Origin: an uncultured Acidobacteriia bacterium
Lineage (GTDB): Bacteria; Acidobacteriota; Terriglobia; Bryobacterales; Bryobacteraceae
DNA length: 64,000 bases
Assembly: GCA_903828455.1 (NCBI GenBank)
Contig: CAIKMJ010000045.1
Span: 61,176-125,175 of the forward strand
Direction of reading: 5' to 3'
The position numbers were made by a program, and so were the translations under genes. Positions within the stretch are counted from its first letter, which is position 1. Every line of letters starts with the position of its first letter. Below, piece after piece: positions 35,711-45,039 of this stretch. A model generated the notes under the pieces. That model saw only the letters and a list, made by a program, of their open reading frames with translations, made no database searches and was not told the origin of the DNA.

Positions 35711-36013
35711 TTAGAGTTCGCTCGCGTTCCAGGTTGCCGCGATGCAGTACGCGCCGCCGACTCCGCGTGCCCAGAGTTTGTAGCAGCAGGGGCAGAGGCC
35801 CGGGTCGTCGTCCTTGTCGAGGCGCTGCAGGCGGCTGCGAAGGTCGTCCTGTGCAATCTCCCGGCCTTCACTGATGCTGCCCGCTACTCCGAGCGCTTCG
35901 TAGTGCCCTTCCTCGTCCTCAACGATCAGCATCGCGAGGCCGAGGTCCGTGTCGGGCTGCAGCGGGAAAGCGAAGCCGTTGTAGGTTTTGATCTGCTTTC
36001 TGGTTCGTGTCAT
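35711..36013 (-). CDS. Small minus-strand protein, unknown function
   Basis: 100 residues from the ATG at 36013 with AAAGGAG upstream. It begins with TRTRKQIKTYNGFAFPLQ, and the end has a CPCCYKLW cysteine cluster. It is convergent with the upstream viral gene and follows the DUF6900 gene by 16 bp. No family is recognised; the MTRTRKQ start echoes MTNTRKQ of its neighbour. Confidence 0.6.
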   Translation of the reverse strand: MTRTRKQIKTYNGFAFPLQPDTDLGLAMLIVEDEEGHYEALGVAGSISEGREIAQDDLRSRLQRLDKDDDPGLCPCCYKLWARGVGGAYCIAATWNASEL

Positions 36014-36028
36014 GGGTGTTGATCTCCT

Positions 36029-36232
36029 TTACCTCCTGCCCTGCGCCTTGCGCTCGGCCAATCCGGCCGCGTAAGCCGCCTCAAGGGCTGCGCGGAGTTG
36101 CCACACTGCCTGCTCCGAAAAATCGAGCCTGTCGCTGTGGCGGGTTTCGAGCGTGTCGAGGTCCAGATGTTCTTTTGCGATCTGCGCGATTACCTCGGCG
36201 GCTGCTTGCGTCTGCTTTCTGGTGTTTGTCAT
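36029..36232 (-). CDS. DUF6900-type small protein
   Basis: 67 residues from the ATG at 36232 with GGAG upstream. The characteristic segment is HLDLDTLETRHSDRLDFSEQ followed by AVWQLRAALEAAYAAG. Proteins like this are found on plasmids and prophages; no function is established. It is followed by the 100-residue gene in the same orientation. Confidence 0.7.
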   Translation of the reverse strand: MTNTRKQTQAAAEVIAQIAKEHLDLDTLETRHSDRLDFSEQAVWQLRAALEAAYAAGLAERKAQGRR

Positions 36233-36306
36233 CGTGTCTGTCTCCTTGCATGACGATTCATCGCTCGGTCCCGGAGAAAGATCAACTGAATTCTTGCGCC
36301 TGAACG

Positions 36307-36345
36307 AAGAAAAACCGCTGACCGGTTTTCCGCAGGCCAGCGGTT
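36307..36345 (-). terminator. Rho-independent terminator after the DUF3489 gene
   Basis: On the minus strand AACCGCTGGCC (36345-36335) pairs with GGTCAGCGGTT (36323-36313), an 11-bp stem with one G-U pair, followed by TTTTTCTTC. It lies 22 bp beyond the stop of the DUF3489 gene. Confidence 0.7.
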
Positions 36346-36366
36346 CCGTTGTGGACCAATTCGTGC

Positions 36367-36804
36367 TTACTGGGCGATCCGGTAGGCGCGCGCGCCGTCG
36401 GTGCCTTTGAAGGATTCGATGCTGACGCCGTTCTTTTTCGCCGCCGTCGAAATGAACCCCCTGACGCTGTGCGCCTGCCAGTCGGTGGCGGCCATGATCT
36501 CGGCGAGGGTTGCGCCCTTGGTGCGGGCGATCAGTTCGAGGATCTTCGCGCCCTTGCTCTCGGCGCGAGGCGCTTTGGCTTCCTTCGGAGCGGCGGGCGT
36601 GGTCGCTTTCTTCGGGGCCTTCGCCTCCTCGGTCGGGGCAGCGGCCTTCTTCGTCGCGGCGGCCTTGGCGGGTTTCCGGCCCTTGGGCGCTTCCTTCTTC
36701 TGGCTGGCACCCTTCTTCGAGGCTGCCTTCTCCGGCGCGACGTGCGCGCCCTGTTCCGCAACGGCGGCGTTTTCTGTGGCGGCTTTGGTGGTTGTGGTCT
36801 TCAT
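36367..36804 (-). CDS. DUF3489 protein with an alanine/lysine-rich tail domain
   Basis: 145 residues from the ATG at 36804, chosen because AAGGA lies upstream; an ATG at 36825 lacks a Shine-Dalgarno sequence. The first 85 residues are histone H1-like Lys/Ala/Pro repeats ([20 protein letters not shown]). The C-terminal 60 residues hold the DUF3489 winged helix: [20 protein letters not shown] followed by [10 protein letters not shown]. This predicts a basic DNA-binding protein. A terminator follows. Confidence 0.85.
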   Translation of the reverse strand: MKTTTTKAATENAAVAEQGAHVAPEKAASKKGASQKKEAPKGRKPAKAAATKKAAAPTEEAKAPKKATTPAAPKEAKAPRAESKGAKILELIARTKGATLAEIMAATDWQAHSVRGFISTAAKKNGVSIESFKGTDGARAYRIAQ

Positions 36805-36905
36805 GGCGATGGTAGTCCTTTTCATTCAGTAATTTGCGCGGCCTCCGCGCACCACGATTCATCACTCGGGCGCGCTTCTAAAGCAAGTCAATTCTGCAGG
36901 AAAAG

Positions 36906-37430
36906 ATGGGAGTTTCTCTCAGGGCTTACGCGCGGATGCGGGGCTGCAGCCTGACCGCCGTTCAGAAGGCCATCGCCAGCAAACGCATCACTCCGCTCGC
37001 CGACGGGACCATCGATCCCGAGCGCGCCAACATCGAATGGGCGAAGAACACTTTCGCCGGGCAAACGATCCACAAAGAGAGCGCCGGTACGCCGGGCCGC
37101 CTTCCGCCCGCAAGCGAAAACGCCTCCGGAGCGGGTGATCCGGTTACCTCTTACCTGCGGGCGCGGGCGGTCAAAGAAAGCTTCGCGGCCCGGACAGCGC
37201 AGCTTGAGTACGAAGAGCGCGCCGGGAAGCTGATCCCGGCGGCGCGGGCATCTGAATATGCCGCGACCTTTTCCGCCATCGTCAGGGACGGTCTGATGGC
37301 GATGCCGGATCGCGTGTCGCCGATGATCGCCGCCGTCAATGACGAGAAGGCAATCCACCGGATGCTGACGGCCGAGGTTGCGGCGGTGCTGCGCAAGGTC
37401 AGCAAGTCGGTGGCGGACGCGGGTCTTTAG
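36906..37430 (+). CDS. Phage terminase small subunit (Nu1-like)
   Basis: 174 residues. The N-terminal HTH (MGVSLRAYARMRGCSLTAVQ) followed by a helical domain (SFAARTAQLEYEERAGKLIP) is the layout of terminase small subunits of the Nu1 type. It recognises the packaging site and recruits the large subunit, whose gene begins 4 bp downstream. It starts the packaging and head operon. Confidence 0.82.
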   Translation: MGVSLRAYARMRGCSLTAVQKAIASKRITPLADGTIDPERANIEWAKNTFAGQTIHKESAGTPGRLPPASENASGAGDPVTSYLRARAVKESFAARTAQLEYEERAGKLIPAARASEYAATFSAIVRDGLMAMPDRVSPMIAAVNDEKAIHRMLTAEVAAVLRKVSKSVADAGL

Positions 37431-37434
37431 AGCG

Positions 37435-39357
37435 ATGACGCCATTCTCCATTCACGAAGTCGGGGCCGCCGCGATATTGCCGCCGCGCGACATTTTGGTC
37501 TCGCAGTGGGCCGACGAGAATCGCGTCCTGACCGGCGGCGCGGCAGCCGAGCGGGGCCAGTGGCGCACGCGCCCCTACCAGCGCGAGCCGATGGACGTGC
37601 TCAGCCCCGGCCACCCCTGCCGCGAGGTGGTGTTGATGAGCGGTTCGCAGTTACTCAAAACCGAGGTGCTGCTGAACTTCCTCGGCTTCATTGCGGATGT
37701 CGATCCGGGGCCGGTGCTGGTGGTCGAGCCGCGCACCGAAGATGCGAAGGCGCTGTCGAAGGACCGCGTGGCTCCCATGTTCCGCAGCACGCCGTGTCTG
37801 CGCGGAAAAATCGCGCCGATAAAATCCCGCGATTCGAACAATACGACGCTGCACAAGGTCTTCGTCAACGGCGCGGGACACATCACCTTCACCGGAGCCA
37901 TCTCGCCGTCGGGGCTGGCAATGCGGCCCATCCGCTACGCGCTGCTCGATGAGGTGGACCGGTATCCGGCGAGCGCGGGCACCGAGGGCGACCCGGTTTC
38001 GCTCGCCATCCAGCGCACCTCCGAGTTTCAGCACAACACCAAGATCGTCATGGCGTCGACGCCGACGATCAAAGGAATCAGCCGGATCGAGCAGGCGTGG
38101 CGGGAAAGCGACCAGCGCCAGTTCTTCGTACCCTGCCCGTTGTGCGGTCACTACCAGGTGCTGGTGCTGGGCGACGGTACCGGCCCGGGCCTCGTCTGGC
38201 CCGAGGACAAGCCCGAGGAGGCGATGTACCGCTGTGCCGGGTGCCGGGAGTTGATCCCGGCTCACCAGAAGGCGTGGATGGTCGAGCGCGGCGAATACCG
38301 TGCCCAGAACCCGGGCTCGAAGATTCCGGGGTTCCGCGTCTCGCAACTGGTCTCGCTGAAACGCGCCTGGGGTTCTATCGCGGCCGAGTTCGTGGCGGCG
38401 AAGAAGGCGCCCGAGACGCTCAAGGCTTTCATGAACACGGTTCTCGCGGAACTGTGGGAAGAGAGCCATGAAGTGCCGACCGACGCGCGGGCGCTGTGGA
38501 ACCGCTGCGAGCCGTTTGAAGCGGAAGCGCCTGACGGCGTGGCCCTGATCACGGCGGGCGTCGACGTTCAGGCCGACCGGCTCGAAGCCGAAATCGTGGG
38601 CTGGGGACGCGATGAGGAGTCGTGGTCGCTTGCCTACCATGTGATCCCCGGCGACATCATGCGCAACGAGGTATGGGATCACCTGGAAGGGCTGCTCCTT
38701 GCCGAGTATCTGCACGATTCGGGCCAGAAGCTGCGCATCGTGGCGGCGTGCATCGACTGTGGGTTCAAGGATGCGACAGTGCTGCGGTTCACCCGCGACC
38801 GCTATGCGCGCCGTGTGTATGCCGTGAAGGGTCGCGCAGGCGAGTCGCCGATCTGGCCGCGCAAGCCGAGCCGGAAGAACCAGACGCCATTCTTTATGGT
38901 CGGAGTGGATGCGGCAAAGACGGCGCTCTACGACCGGCTGAAGATCGGCGAGGTCGGGCCGGGATACTGCCACTTCCCGATTGGCCGGGATCAGGAATAC
39001 TTTGATCAGCTCACCGCCGAGCGGAAGTTCACCCGGTATCACAACGGCTATCCGAAACAGGAATGGCGCAAGCCCGGGGCAGCACGGAACGAAGCGCTGG
39101 ACGCGAGGGTTTATGCATACGCCGCGCTACACGCGCTTTGCGCCAGCGGCCTGCGACTGAATCAGCACTGCGACCGCTTTGCGAAGATGGCTGGCTCGCG
39201 CCAACGGGGCACGCGGGCGCTTGCTCCGCCGGTGATGGCGGCGAATGTTCCGCGATCAGCGCCGCCGGAACCGCAGGAAACCGAAGTGCGCATACCTGCG
39301 CCGTTCGAGCGGGCCGAGCAGTGGATACCCCGCCGCAATTGGTTTGGAGGCAGATGA
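37435..39357 (+). CDS. Phage terminase large subunit (GpA family)
   Basis: 640 residues. The ATPase is of the GpA type: GSQLLKTE (near residue 65) stands where the Walker A loop is expected but lacks its glycine, VVEPRTEDAK follows, and RYALLDEVDRYP is motif II. Zinc-binding cysteines appear in CPLCGHYQVL and RCAGCRELIP. The nuclease half has TAGVDVQADRLEAEIVGWG and IDCGFKDATV. It cuts the concatemer and drives packaging with ATP. The next gene starts right after the stop. Confidence 0.95.
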   Translation: MTPFSIHEVGAAAILPPRDILVSQWADENRVLTGGAAAERGQWRTRPYQREPMDVLSPGHPCREVVLMSGSQLLKTEVLLNFLGFIADVDPGPVLVVEPRTEDAKALSKDRVAPMFRSTPCLRGKIAPIKSRDSNNTTLHKVFVNGAGHITFTGAISPSGLAMRPIRYALLDEVDRYPASAGTEGDPVSLAIQRTSEFQHNTKIVMASTPTIKGISRIEQAWRESDQRQFFVPCPLCGHYQVLVLGDGTGPGLVWPEDKPEEAMYRCAGCRELIPAHQKAWMVERGEYRAQNPGSKIPGFRVSQLVSLKRAWGSIAAEFVAAKKAPETLKAFMNTVLAELWEESHEVPTDARALWNRCEPFEAEAPDGVALITAGVDVQADRLEAEIVGWGRDEESWSLAYHVIPGDIMRNEVWDHLEGLLLAEYLHDSGQKLRIVAACIDCGFKDATVLRFTRDRYARRVYAVKGRAGESPIWPRKPSRKNQTPFFMVGVDAAKTALYDRLKIGEVGPGYCHFPIGRDQEYFDQLTAERKFTRYHNGYPKQEWRKPGAARNEALDARVYAYAALHALCASGLRLNQHCDRFAKMAGSRQRGTRALAPPVMAANVPRSAPPEPQETEVRIPAPFERAEQWIPRRNWFGGR

Positions 39358-39358
39358 C

Positions 39359-39613
39359 ATGGCACTGACGGTTTTGCAGTTGCAGGCGAATCTGGACGCG
39401 ATCAACCAGGCGCTCGGGAATCCCACGTTGCGGGTCCGGTTCCCGGACGGTCGCGAGGTGATGTACCGATCCGTGGACGAACTCCGCAAGGCGAAGGCCG
39501 AGATCGAAGAGGACATCCGCCAGGCCAGCGGCAAGACCGGGAACCGCACGACGCTCGCACAGCACAAGCGCGGCGACGGTCCGACTGGTCCGTCGCTCTA
39601 CGACCGGTGGTGA
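39359..39613 (+). CDS. gpW-like head-tail joining protein
   Basis: 84 residues. The sequence ALTVLQLQANLDAINQALGN followed by VRFPDGREVMYRSVDELRKA is typical of the lambda gpW family, small helical proteins that join the portal to the tail. Position between terminase and portal agrees. Confidence 0.82.
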   Translation: MALTVLQLQANLDAINQALGNPTLRVRFPDGREVMYRSVDELRKAKAEIEEDIRQASGKTGNRTTLAQHKRGDGPTGPSLYDRW

Positions 39614-39667
39614 GCGGTTTAGGTTCCCTTGACTTGAACGGACTGATCCTGTGGAGGGCATGAAGCT

Positions 39668-40009
39668 ATGAATGTCGCTGAGTCCGTGCGCGAGTTGCGG
39701 AACGCGCTAGGAGAATCTCAGCAGGCGTTCGCCTGCCGAATGCGCACCGCCATCCGGACCATCGCGCGTTATGAGACAGCCAGGCCGCCGAAGGGCAAAG
39801 CACTTGCGGACCTCTTCAGGATTGCTGCCAATAACGGAAATCCCGAACTGGCCAACGTGTTCAGAGAGGCGCTCGCGAGGGAGATTGGCATGCCCATCTA
39901 TCTGCCGCATCCCGGTCTACCTGCCAATGAAACATGTGAGCCGATGAAGGACGCCGATTCCATCGATTCTCCGGAACGCGCAGACGCAGAGTATCAGGGC
40001 CTGGCCTGA
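39668..40009 (+). CDS. XRE-family helix-turn-helix regulator within the structural operon
   Basis: 113 residues. Residues 5-60 are an XRE HTH (SVRELRNALGESQQAFACRM, then RTIARYETARPPKGKALADL). The remainder has no domain. It sits between the gpW-like gene and the portal gene, an unusual spot for a regulator, and ends one base before the portal start. Confidence 0.8.
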   Translation: MNVAESVRELRNALGESQQAFACRMRTAIRTIARYETARPPKGKALADLFRIAANNGNPELANVFREALAREIGMPIYLPHPGLPANETCEPMKDADSIDSPERADAEYQGLA

Positions 40010-41683
40010 ATGAACTTCCTCGATAGAGCCATCAGCGCTGTTGCGCCGCAGCGCGCCCTGCAACGGGTGCGGAGTCGCGTGGCGTTGGAATTGACCCAGG
40101 ACTACCTGGATCGGCACGCGCAGCGCTTCCGCTACGACGGCGCAACCGCAGGCCGCCGCGCCTACGGCTGGTATGCGGCCTCGACGGACGCCAACGTCGA
40201 GTTGATGGGATCGCTGATCTGGCTTCGCAATCGAAGCCGCGATCTCGTCCGGAACAATCCGTATGCGGCGCGCGCGATTGAAGAGTTGGCCGGGAATGTG
40301 GTCGGGACGGGGATCGTTCCTAAGGCGAAGACCGGAAGTGCCGCTATCGACAAGATCATCGATGCCGAGTGGCCCTTTTTCGCCGATGCCTGCGACACGC
40401 CGCAGCGGCTGGACTTCTATGGAATGCAAACGCTGGCTGTGCGAACGATGGCCGAGAGCGGCGAAGCGCTCGTACGGTTTCGGCCGCGCCTGGCCGCCTC
40501 TAATCTGCGCGTTCCTTTGCAGCTTCAAATGCTGGAAGCAGATTTCTTAGACCAGTCCCGAACCATGGGTCTGGTCAACGGCCACGTGATGGAGGGTGTC
40601 CAGTTCGACGAACTCGGCCGCCGCGCCGCTTACTGGCTATTCAGTTACCACCCGGGCGGTGTTCTGATTCTGAATCCGCGTGGCGGAATCATCAGCCAGC
40701 CCGTGCCGGCCGATCAGATCATGCACGTCTATCGCGTGCTCCGGCCTGGCCAGGTGCGGGGCGTGCCGTGGCTCTCGCCTGTGATGATGGCCCTCCGAGA
40801 TCTCGACGACTACTGTGACGCGGAGCGCGTGCGTAAAAAGGTGGAGGCATGCGTCACCGCATTCGTACAGCAGCCGGAAGGCATCGAGGGCGACCCGCTC
40901 GGCATTTCCGGCACTGACCCGGTCACCCAAGCGCCAGTCGAAACCTTCCAGCCGGGAATGGTCGAGTACCTGAAGCCGGGGCAGGAGATTAAGTTCAACA
41001 ACCCTCCGGCGGCGGGCGGTTACCGCGAATACAAGATGACCGAACTGCAGGGCATTATGGCGGGGATCGGGCTTCCGTATGAACTCGGCACCGGCGACAT
41101 GTCGCAGGTCAACTACTCCTCGTGGCGCGGCGGCATGCTCGGCTTCCGCAATACCGTCGAGGCGTACCGCTGGCTGACGTTGATCCCGTTATTCTGCATG
41201 CCGACCTGGCGGCGCTTCGTGGATACGTTGATCCTGCAGGGCAAGATCCCGCAAAAGGCGCTCGACGATCCGAAGGTTGCCATCCATGCCGTGCAGTGGA
41301 CCGCACCGAAGTTCGAGAGCGTCGATCCCGTCAAGGACGCGGCCGCGGAACTGAAGATGATCCGGACCGGGACTCTCGACCTGTTCGAGGCAATCTCACG
41401 CAACGGATACGACCCGGAAGAGCGCCTCCAAAAGATCGCACGCATTAACAAGATTCTCGACAAGCTCGAAATCATTCTGGACTGCGACCCGCGCAATGTG
41501 ACGGATCGCGGCCAGGAGCAGCCCGCCGCGAGCGACGAGCGCACGCCGAGTTCGAAACCCACCGTGGCCGGTACGAAGATGCCTGCCGTCTCGAACTCCG
41601 ATGCCGAGGCCATCTCGGAGTTGTTTTCGGGGACACCGGGGTCGCGGTCCTGGGATTCCCCTTCCCGAATCTATCGCTCGTAA
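40010..41683 (+). CDS. Phage portal protein (lambda gpB type)
   Basis: 557 residues. Signatures of lambda-family portals include RNRSRDLVRNNPYAARAIEE, GNVVGTGI, HVYRVLRPGQVRGVPWLSPV and SQVNYSSWRGGMLGFRNTVE. It forms the dodecameric ring through which DNA enters. The gene lies between the terminase genes and the capsid fusion as usual. Confidence 0.94.
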   Translation: MNFLDRAISAVAPQRALQRVRSRVALELTQDYLDRHAQRFRYDGATAGRRAYGWYAASTDANVELMGSLIWLRNRSRDLVRNNPYAARAIEELAGNVVGTGIVPKAKTGSAAIDKIIDAEWPFFADACDTPQRLDFYGMQTLAVRTMAESGEALVRFRPRLAASNLRVPLQLQMLEADFLDQSRTMGLVNGHVMEGVQFDELGRRAAYWLFSYHPGGVLILNPRGGIISQPVPADQIMHVYRVLRPGQVRGVPWLSPVMMALRDLDDYCDAERVRKKVEACVTAFVQQPEGIEGDPLGISGTDPVTQAPVETFQPGMVEYLKPGQEIKFNNPPAAGGYREYKMTELQGIMAGIGLPYELGTGDMSQVNYSSWRGGMLGFRNTVEAYRWLTLIPLFCMPTWRRFVDTLILQGKIPQKALDDPKVAIHAVQWTAPKFESVDPVKDAAAELKMIRTGTLDLFEAISRNGYDPEERLQKIARINKILDKLEIILDCDPRNVTDRGQEQPAASDERTPSSKPTVAGTKMPAVSNSDAEAISELFSGTPGSRSWDSPSRIYRS

Positions 41684-41710
41684 TTCACCCACCGCAAAAA
41701 AGAGGTTCAC

Positions 41711-43879
41711 ATGAAAGCAAAGCAGACGCATGAGTTTTTCGCCGCGTCCGATGCGAAGCCGGTCGCCAGCACTGCCAACGAAAAGGACGGCACGATTGAT
41801 GTCGTCTGGTACACGGGCGCGCAGGTGCCGAGGAAAGATCCCGATACCGGCGACCCGTACCTGCTCTCGCTGGACATGGATGGGGCCCGGCTCGACCGGC
41901 TGAATGCGGGCGCGCCCGTTTTTGACACCCATTTCACCGGCGACGACTACAAGTCTGTGTTCTCCGGCAAAGCTGGCACAAAGGCGCAGGTCGGTGTCGT
42001 GAACAAAGCGTGGGCGGACGGTCCGAATGGAATGGCCACGCTAAAGTTCGATCTCGGCGACGAGGACGGCGCTGAACTGTTCCGCAAAGTTTCCAGCGGG
42101 ATCGTGCAGAACCTGAGCTTCGGGGCGTGGATTTACAGCCGCGAGAAGACGAAGGTGCAGGCCCAGACAGAGGGCATGCCGGAAGGCAAGCCACCCTATG
42201 GCAACCCGAACGAGATCGGCATGTTCACAGCGACCGACTGGGAACCCTTCGAGATTTCGGTCGTTCCGGTCCCTGCCGACTTCAATACAACGTTTTTGTC
42301 CGCCGAGGCCTTGCAAGACAAAACCTCGGACGGGCAAGCAACACGGGCATCGAGCCCACAAAAGGAGAAACCTGCCATGGCAGAAAGTACGACACAGACG
42401 GCGGGCGCAGAGGCCCGTGTAAACGAAGAGGTCCTTGTCGCAGCGCGCGACGAGGCCGTCAAACAGGAGCGGGAGCGCATCGTCGAAATCGAACACCGTG
42501 CCACCCGCTTCAAATCCACTCTGGGCGAAGACTTTGTCCGCAAAGCAATCGCCGACGGCAAGACGCCTGACCAGTTCAGCGTCGACGCCTTCGCGGCACT
42601 CAGCGCCAAGGGTCAGCAGACCACTGGCGGCGAGGACCGGCCCATCCGCAGTGAACTGAGCATTACCCGCGACGGCGGGGAAACCCGGCTGGCTGCAATG
42701 CAGAACGCCATGTTGCTGCGCCACGATCCGAAGTTCTTCATGGCGAAGCATCCGAAGACCGGCGAACTCTTGACCGGATGTGGTCCGGAGCATCAGCGGC
42801 GCGCCGAAGAGATGGGGCGTGAGTACGTGGGACTCTCGCTGATGGAGATGGCCCGCGAGTCGCTCGAAATTCGGGGCATCAACCACCGGGGCATGAATAA
42901 GAACCGGATCGCCGAACTGGCACTGCAGGCTCCGAGTCGCGGAGCGGAGTACTTCAGTGGAGGCGCTGAATCGACTTCGGATTTCCCGGCAATCCTCGCC
43001 AACGTCGCCAACAAGACCCTGCGCCAGGCTTACGAGGCGTATCCGCGCACCTTCCAGCCCTTCTGCCGCCAGGTGACCGCGCCGGACTTCAAGCCGATCA
43101 ATCGCGTTCAGTTGAGCGACGCTCCCGCCCTTCAGCAGTTGAACGAAAAGGGCGAGTACCACCGAGCGAACCTCACCGACATGAACACGAACTACTCGCT
43201 GCAGACATTCGGCGAGGTCGTGGCCATCACGCGCAAGGTCATCATCAACGACGATCTCCAGGCTATGACGCGCATCCCCGCGATCCTCGGTGTGGCGGCC
43301 GCGCAACTCGAATCGAACACCGTCTGGGGCCTGATCACCAGCAATCCGGTGATGACGCTCGACGGCAAAGCGATCTTCCACACCGCCCACAGCAACCTGT
43401 TGACCGGTGTTTCCAGCAGCATCGATCCCACTGTGAGCAACTCCGCTCCGCTCACCGCGCTGGCCAAGGCCCGCGTGCAGATGCGGCTCCAGAAGGCTCC
43501 GCAGGGGACGCCGCTCGATCTGGTGCCGCGTTTCATGGCGGTGCCTCCGTCGCTCGAAACCTACGCCCTCCAGTTGATCTATCCGATCAACATCGCCTCG
43601 TCGGACCAGACCAAAGTGGTGCCGGAGTGGGTGCGGTCGCTGGTTCCGGTTGTGGAGCCGCGTCTCGACAACTCGACCGGCACCGCGACCAACTGGTTCC
43701 TGTTCACCGATCCGGCGCTGATCGACACCTTCGAATACTGCTACCTCGAAGGGCAGCAGGGCGTGTACATCGAGACCCGGCAGGGCTTCGAAGTGGACGG
43801 CGTCGAGATCAAAGCGCGCATGGACTTCGGCGCGGCGGCAATCGATTATCGCGGCCTGCAAAAGAGCGCGGGCGCTTAA
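41711..43879 (+). CDS. Prohead protease / major capsid protein fusion
   Basis: 722 residues in one frame. Residues 1-215 are an S78-type prohead protease: catalytic histidine in APVFDTHFTGD and serine in QNLSFGAWIYS, then DWEPFEISVVPVPAD. Residues 225-722 are a scaffold-like coiled coil and a Mu-like/HK97-fold major capsid protein (AILANVANKTLRQAYEAYPR, MTLDGKAIFHTAHSNLLTG). An internal ATG at 42377 has AAAGGAG 9 nt upstream, so the scaffold-capsid part may also be made separately. Confidence 0.93.
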   Translation: MKAKQTHEFFAASDAKPVASTANEKDGTIDVVWYTGAQVPRKDPDTGDPYLLSLDMDGARLDRLNAGAPVFDTHFTGDDYKSVFSGKAGTKAQVGVVNKAWADGPNGMATLKFDLGDEDGAELFRKVSSGIVQNLSFGAWIYSREKTKVQAQTEGMPEGKPPYGNPNEIGMFTATDWEPFEISVVPVPADFNTTFLSAEALQDKTSDGQATRASSPQKEKPAMAESTTQTAGAEARVNEEVLVAARDEAVKQERERIVEIEHRATRFKSTLGEDFVRKAIADGKTPDQFSVDAFAALSAKGQQTTGGEDRPIRSELSITRDGGETRLAAMQNAMLLRHDPKFFMAKHPKTGELLTGCGPEHQRRAEEMGREYVGLSLMEMARESLEIRGINHRGMNKNRIAELALQAPSRGAEYFSGGAESTSDFPAILANVANKTLRQAYEAYPRTFQPFCRQVTAPDFKPINRVQLSDAPALQQLNEKGEYHRANLTDMNTNYSLQTFGEVVAITRKVIINDDLQAMTRIPAILGVAAAQLESNTVWGLITSNPVMTLDGKAIFHTAHSNLLTGVSSSIDPTVSNSAPLTALAKARVQMRLQKAPQGTPLDLVPRFMAVPPSLETYALQLIYPINIASSDQTKVVPEWVRSLVPVVEPRLDNSTGTATNWFLFTDPALIDTFEYCYLEGQQGVYIETRQGFEVDGVEIKARMDFGAAAIDYRGLQKSAGA

Positions 43880-43908
43880 CAATAACCGGAAATAAGGAGA
43901 ACAGAATC

Positions 43909-44709
43909 ATGCAGAATTATGTACATCGGGGGGAGACCCTCACCGTCACCGCGCCCTACAACGTCGTTACCGGCCAGGGCGTTCTTGCTGGAAACATCTT
44001 CGGCGTCGCGGTCTTCAGCGCGTCCTCGGGTGCATCGCTGGAAATTGTCACGTGCGGCGTTTACGACCTCGCGAAGGACGCCAGCACCTTCAACCCCGGC
44101 GACAAGGTCTACTGGGACAACGTCAACCTCGTGGCGACCTCGGCTCCGCCCGCATCGCCCTCCACAACTCCCGGAAACCGCGAGATCGGCGTTGCCGACC
44201 TCGTTCAGGCCAGCGGAGTCAACGCGCCGGGCGGCCTGACCGGCGACCCGACTGTGCGGGTGCGCCTGAACGTCTGCTCCATCGGTCTGGTAGGTTCGTC
44301 CGACATGGACCCCGGCCTGTTGCAGAAGATCACGGTCGTGCTGACCGCCGCGCAGATCGAGGCCATGAATGGAGCGCCAGTGAACATCATTCCCGCGCCG
44401 CTTGCGGGCCAGGTCGTGGTGCCCGACCAGTTCGTGATTCAGACGAAACCGGGCGGAACGAACTTTACCGGCGGCGGTGCGGTGACGTTCCAGTATCACG
44501 GCACCAGCATCAACCCGCATGCGGGCAACCTTGCGGCGGCGACCGTGAACAGCGGCACCGCGAGCGTCAACGTGCTGGCTCCGCCTTCGGCTGCTTACCA
44601 GCCTCCGGCGGCGACCGGCATCGATATCACGAACGGAACCGCTGCGTTCGCCAGCGGCAACGGCGAGTTGATCGTCACCGCCTACTACAGCGTTATCACG
44701 CTCGGATAG
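43909..44709 (+). CDS. DUF2190-type capsid decoration protein with extended C-terminus
   Basis: 266 residues. The N-terminal half matches DUF2190 cement proteins: GETLTVTAPYNVVTGQGVLA, AGNIFGVAV and FNPGDKVYWDNVN. The C-terminal half, rich in glycine and threonine, is probably a beta domain that stabilises the trimeric spike. It follows the capsid gene by 29 bp with AAGGAG in the gap. Confidence 0.85.
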   Translation: MQNYVHRGETLTVTAPYNVVTGQGVLAGNIFGVAVFSASSGASLEIVTCGVYDLAKDASTFNPGDKVYWDNVNLVATSAPPASPSTTPGNREIGVADLVQASGVNAPGGLTGDPTVRVRLNVCSIGLVGSSDMDPGLLQKITVVLTAAQIEAMNGAPVNIIPAPLAGQVVVPDQFVIQTKPGGTNFTGGGAVTFQYHGTSINPHAGNLAAATVNSGTASVNVLAPPSAAYQPPAATGIDITNGTAAFASGNGELIVTAYYSVITLG

Positions 44710-44715
44710 CGACTC

Positions 44716-45039
44716 TTGTCAGACTGGCCCGCCATCGACGCTGCGGCGACTCTTGTCATGCAAGAGACCTTTGGTGAGCCAGTCGTGTATCAACCCGTAC
44801 AGGGCGGCACGGCGGTGGTGGGGCCGTTCACCATCACCGCCGTTCGCCATGCGCGCTTGCCGGAAGAGTCCGGCGCAGTCAGCAACTTCGAAGAAATCGC
44901 GGTCAACCCTGCGGATTTTTCGAGTCCGCCGGTTAAAGGGGACTGGGTCACCGCCTGGGGCACTCAGTACTCGGTGAGCGCCGTTAGACAGCCTGACGCC
45001 TACGGAATGATCAACCTCACTCTGCTGCAACGGACGTGA
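44716..45039 (+). CDS. Head-tail connector protein (gpFII-like)
   Basis: 107 residues from a TTG at 44716. Beta-rich sequence (EPVVYQPVQGG, then GDWVTAWGTQYSVSAVRQPD) and position suit lambda FII-like head completion proteins. Its stop overlaps the next start. Confidence 0.65.
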   Translation: MSDWPAIDAAATLVMQETFGEPVVYQPVQGGTAVVGPFTITAVRHARLPEESGAVSNFEEIAVNPADFSSPPVKGDWVTAWGTQYSVSAVRQPDAYGMINLTLLQRT

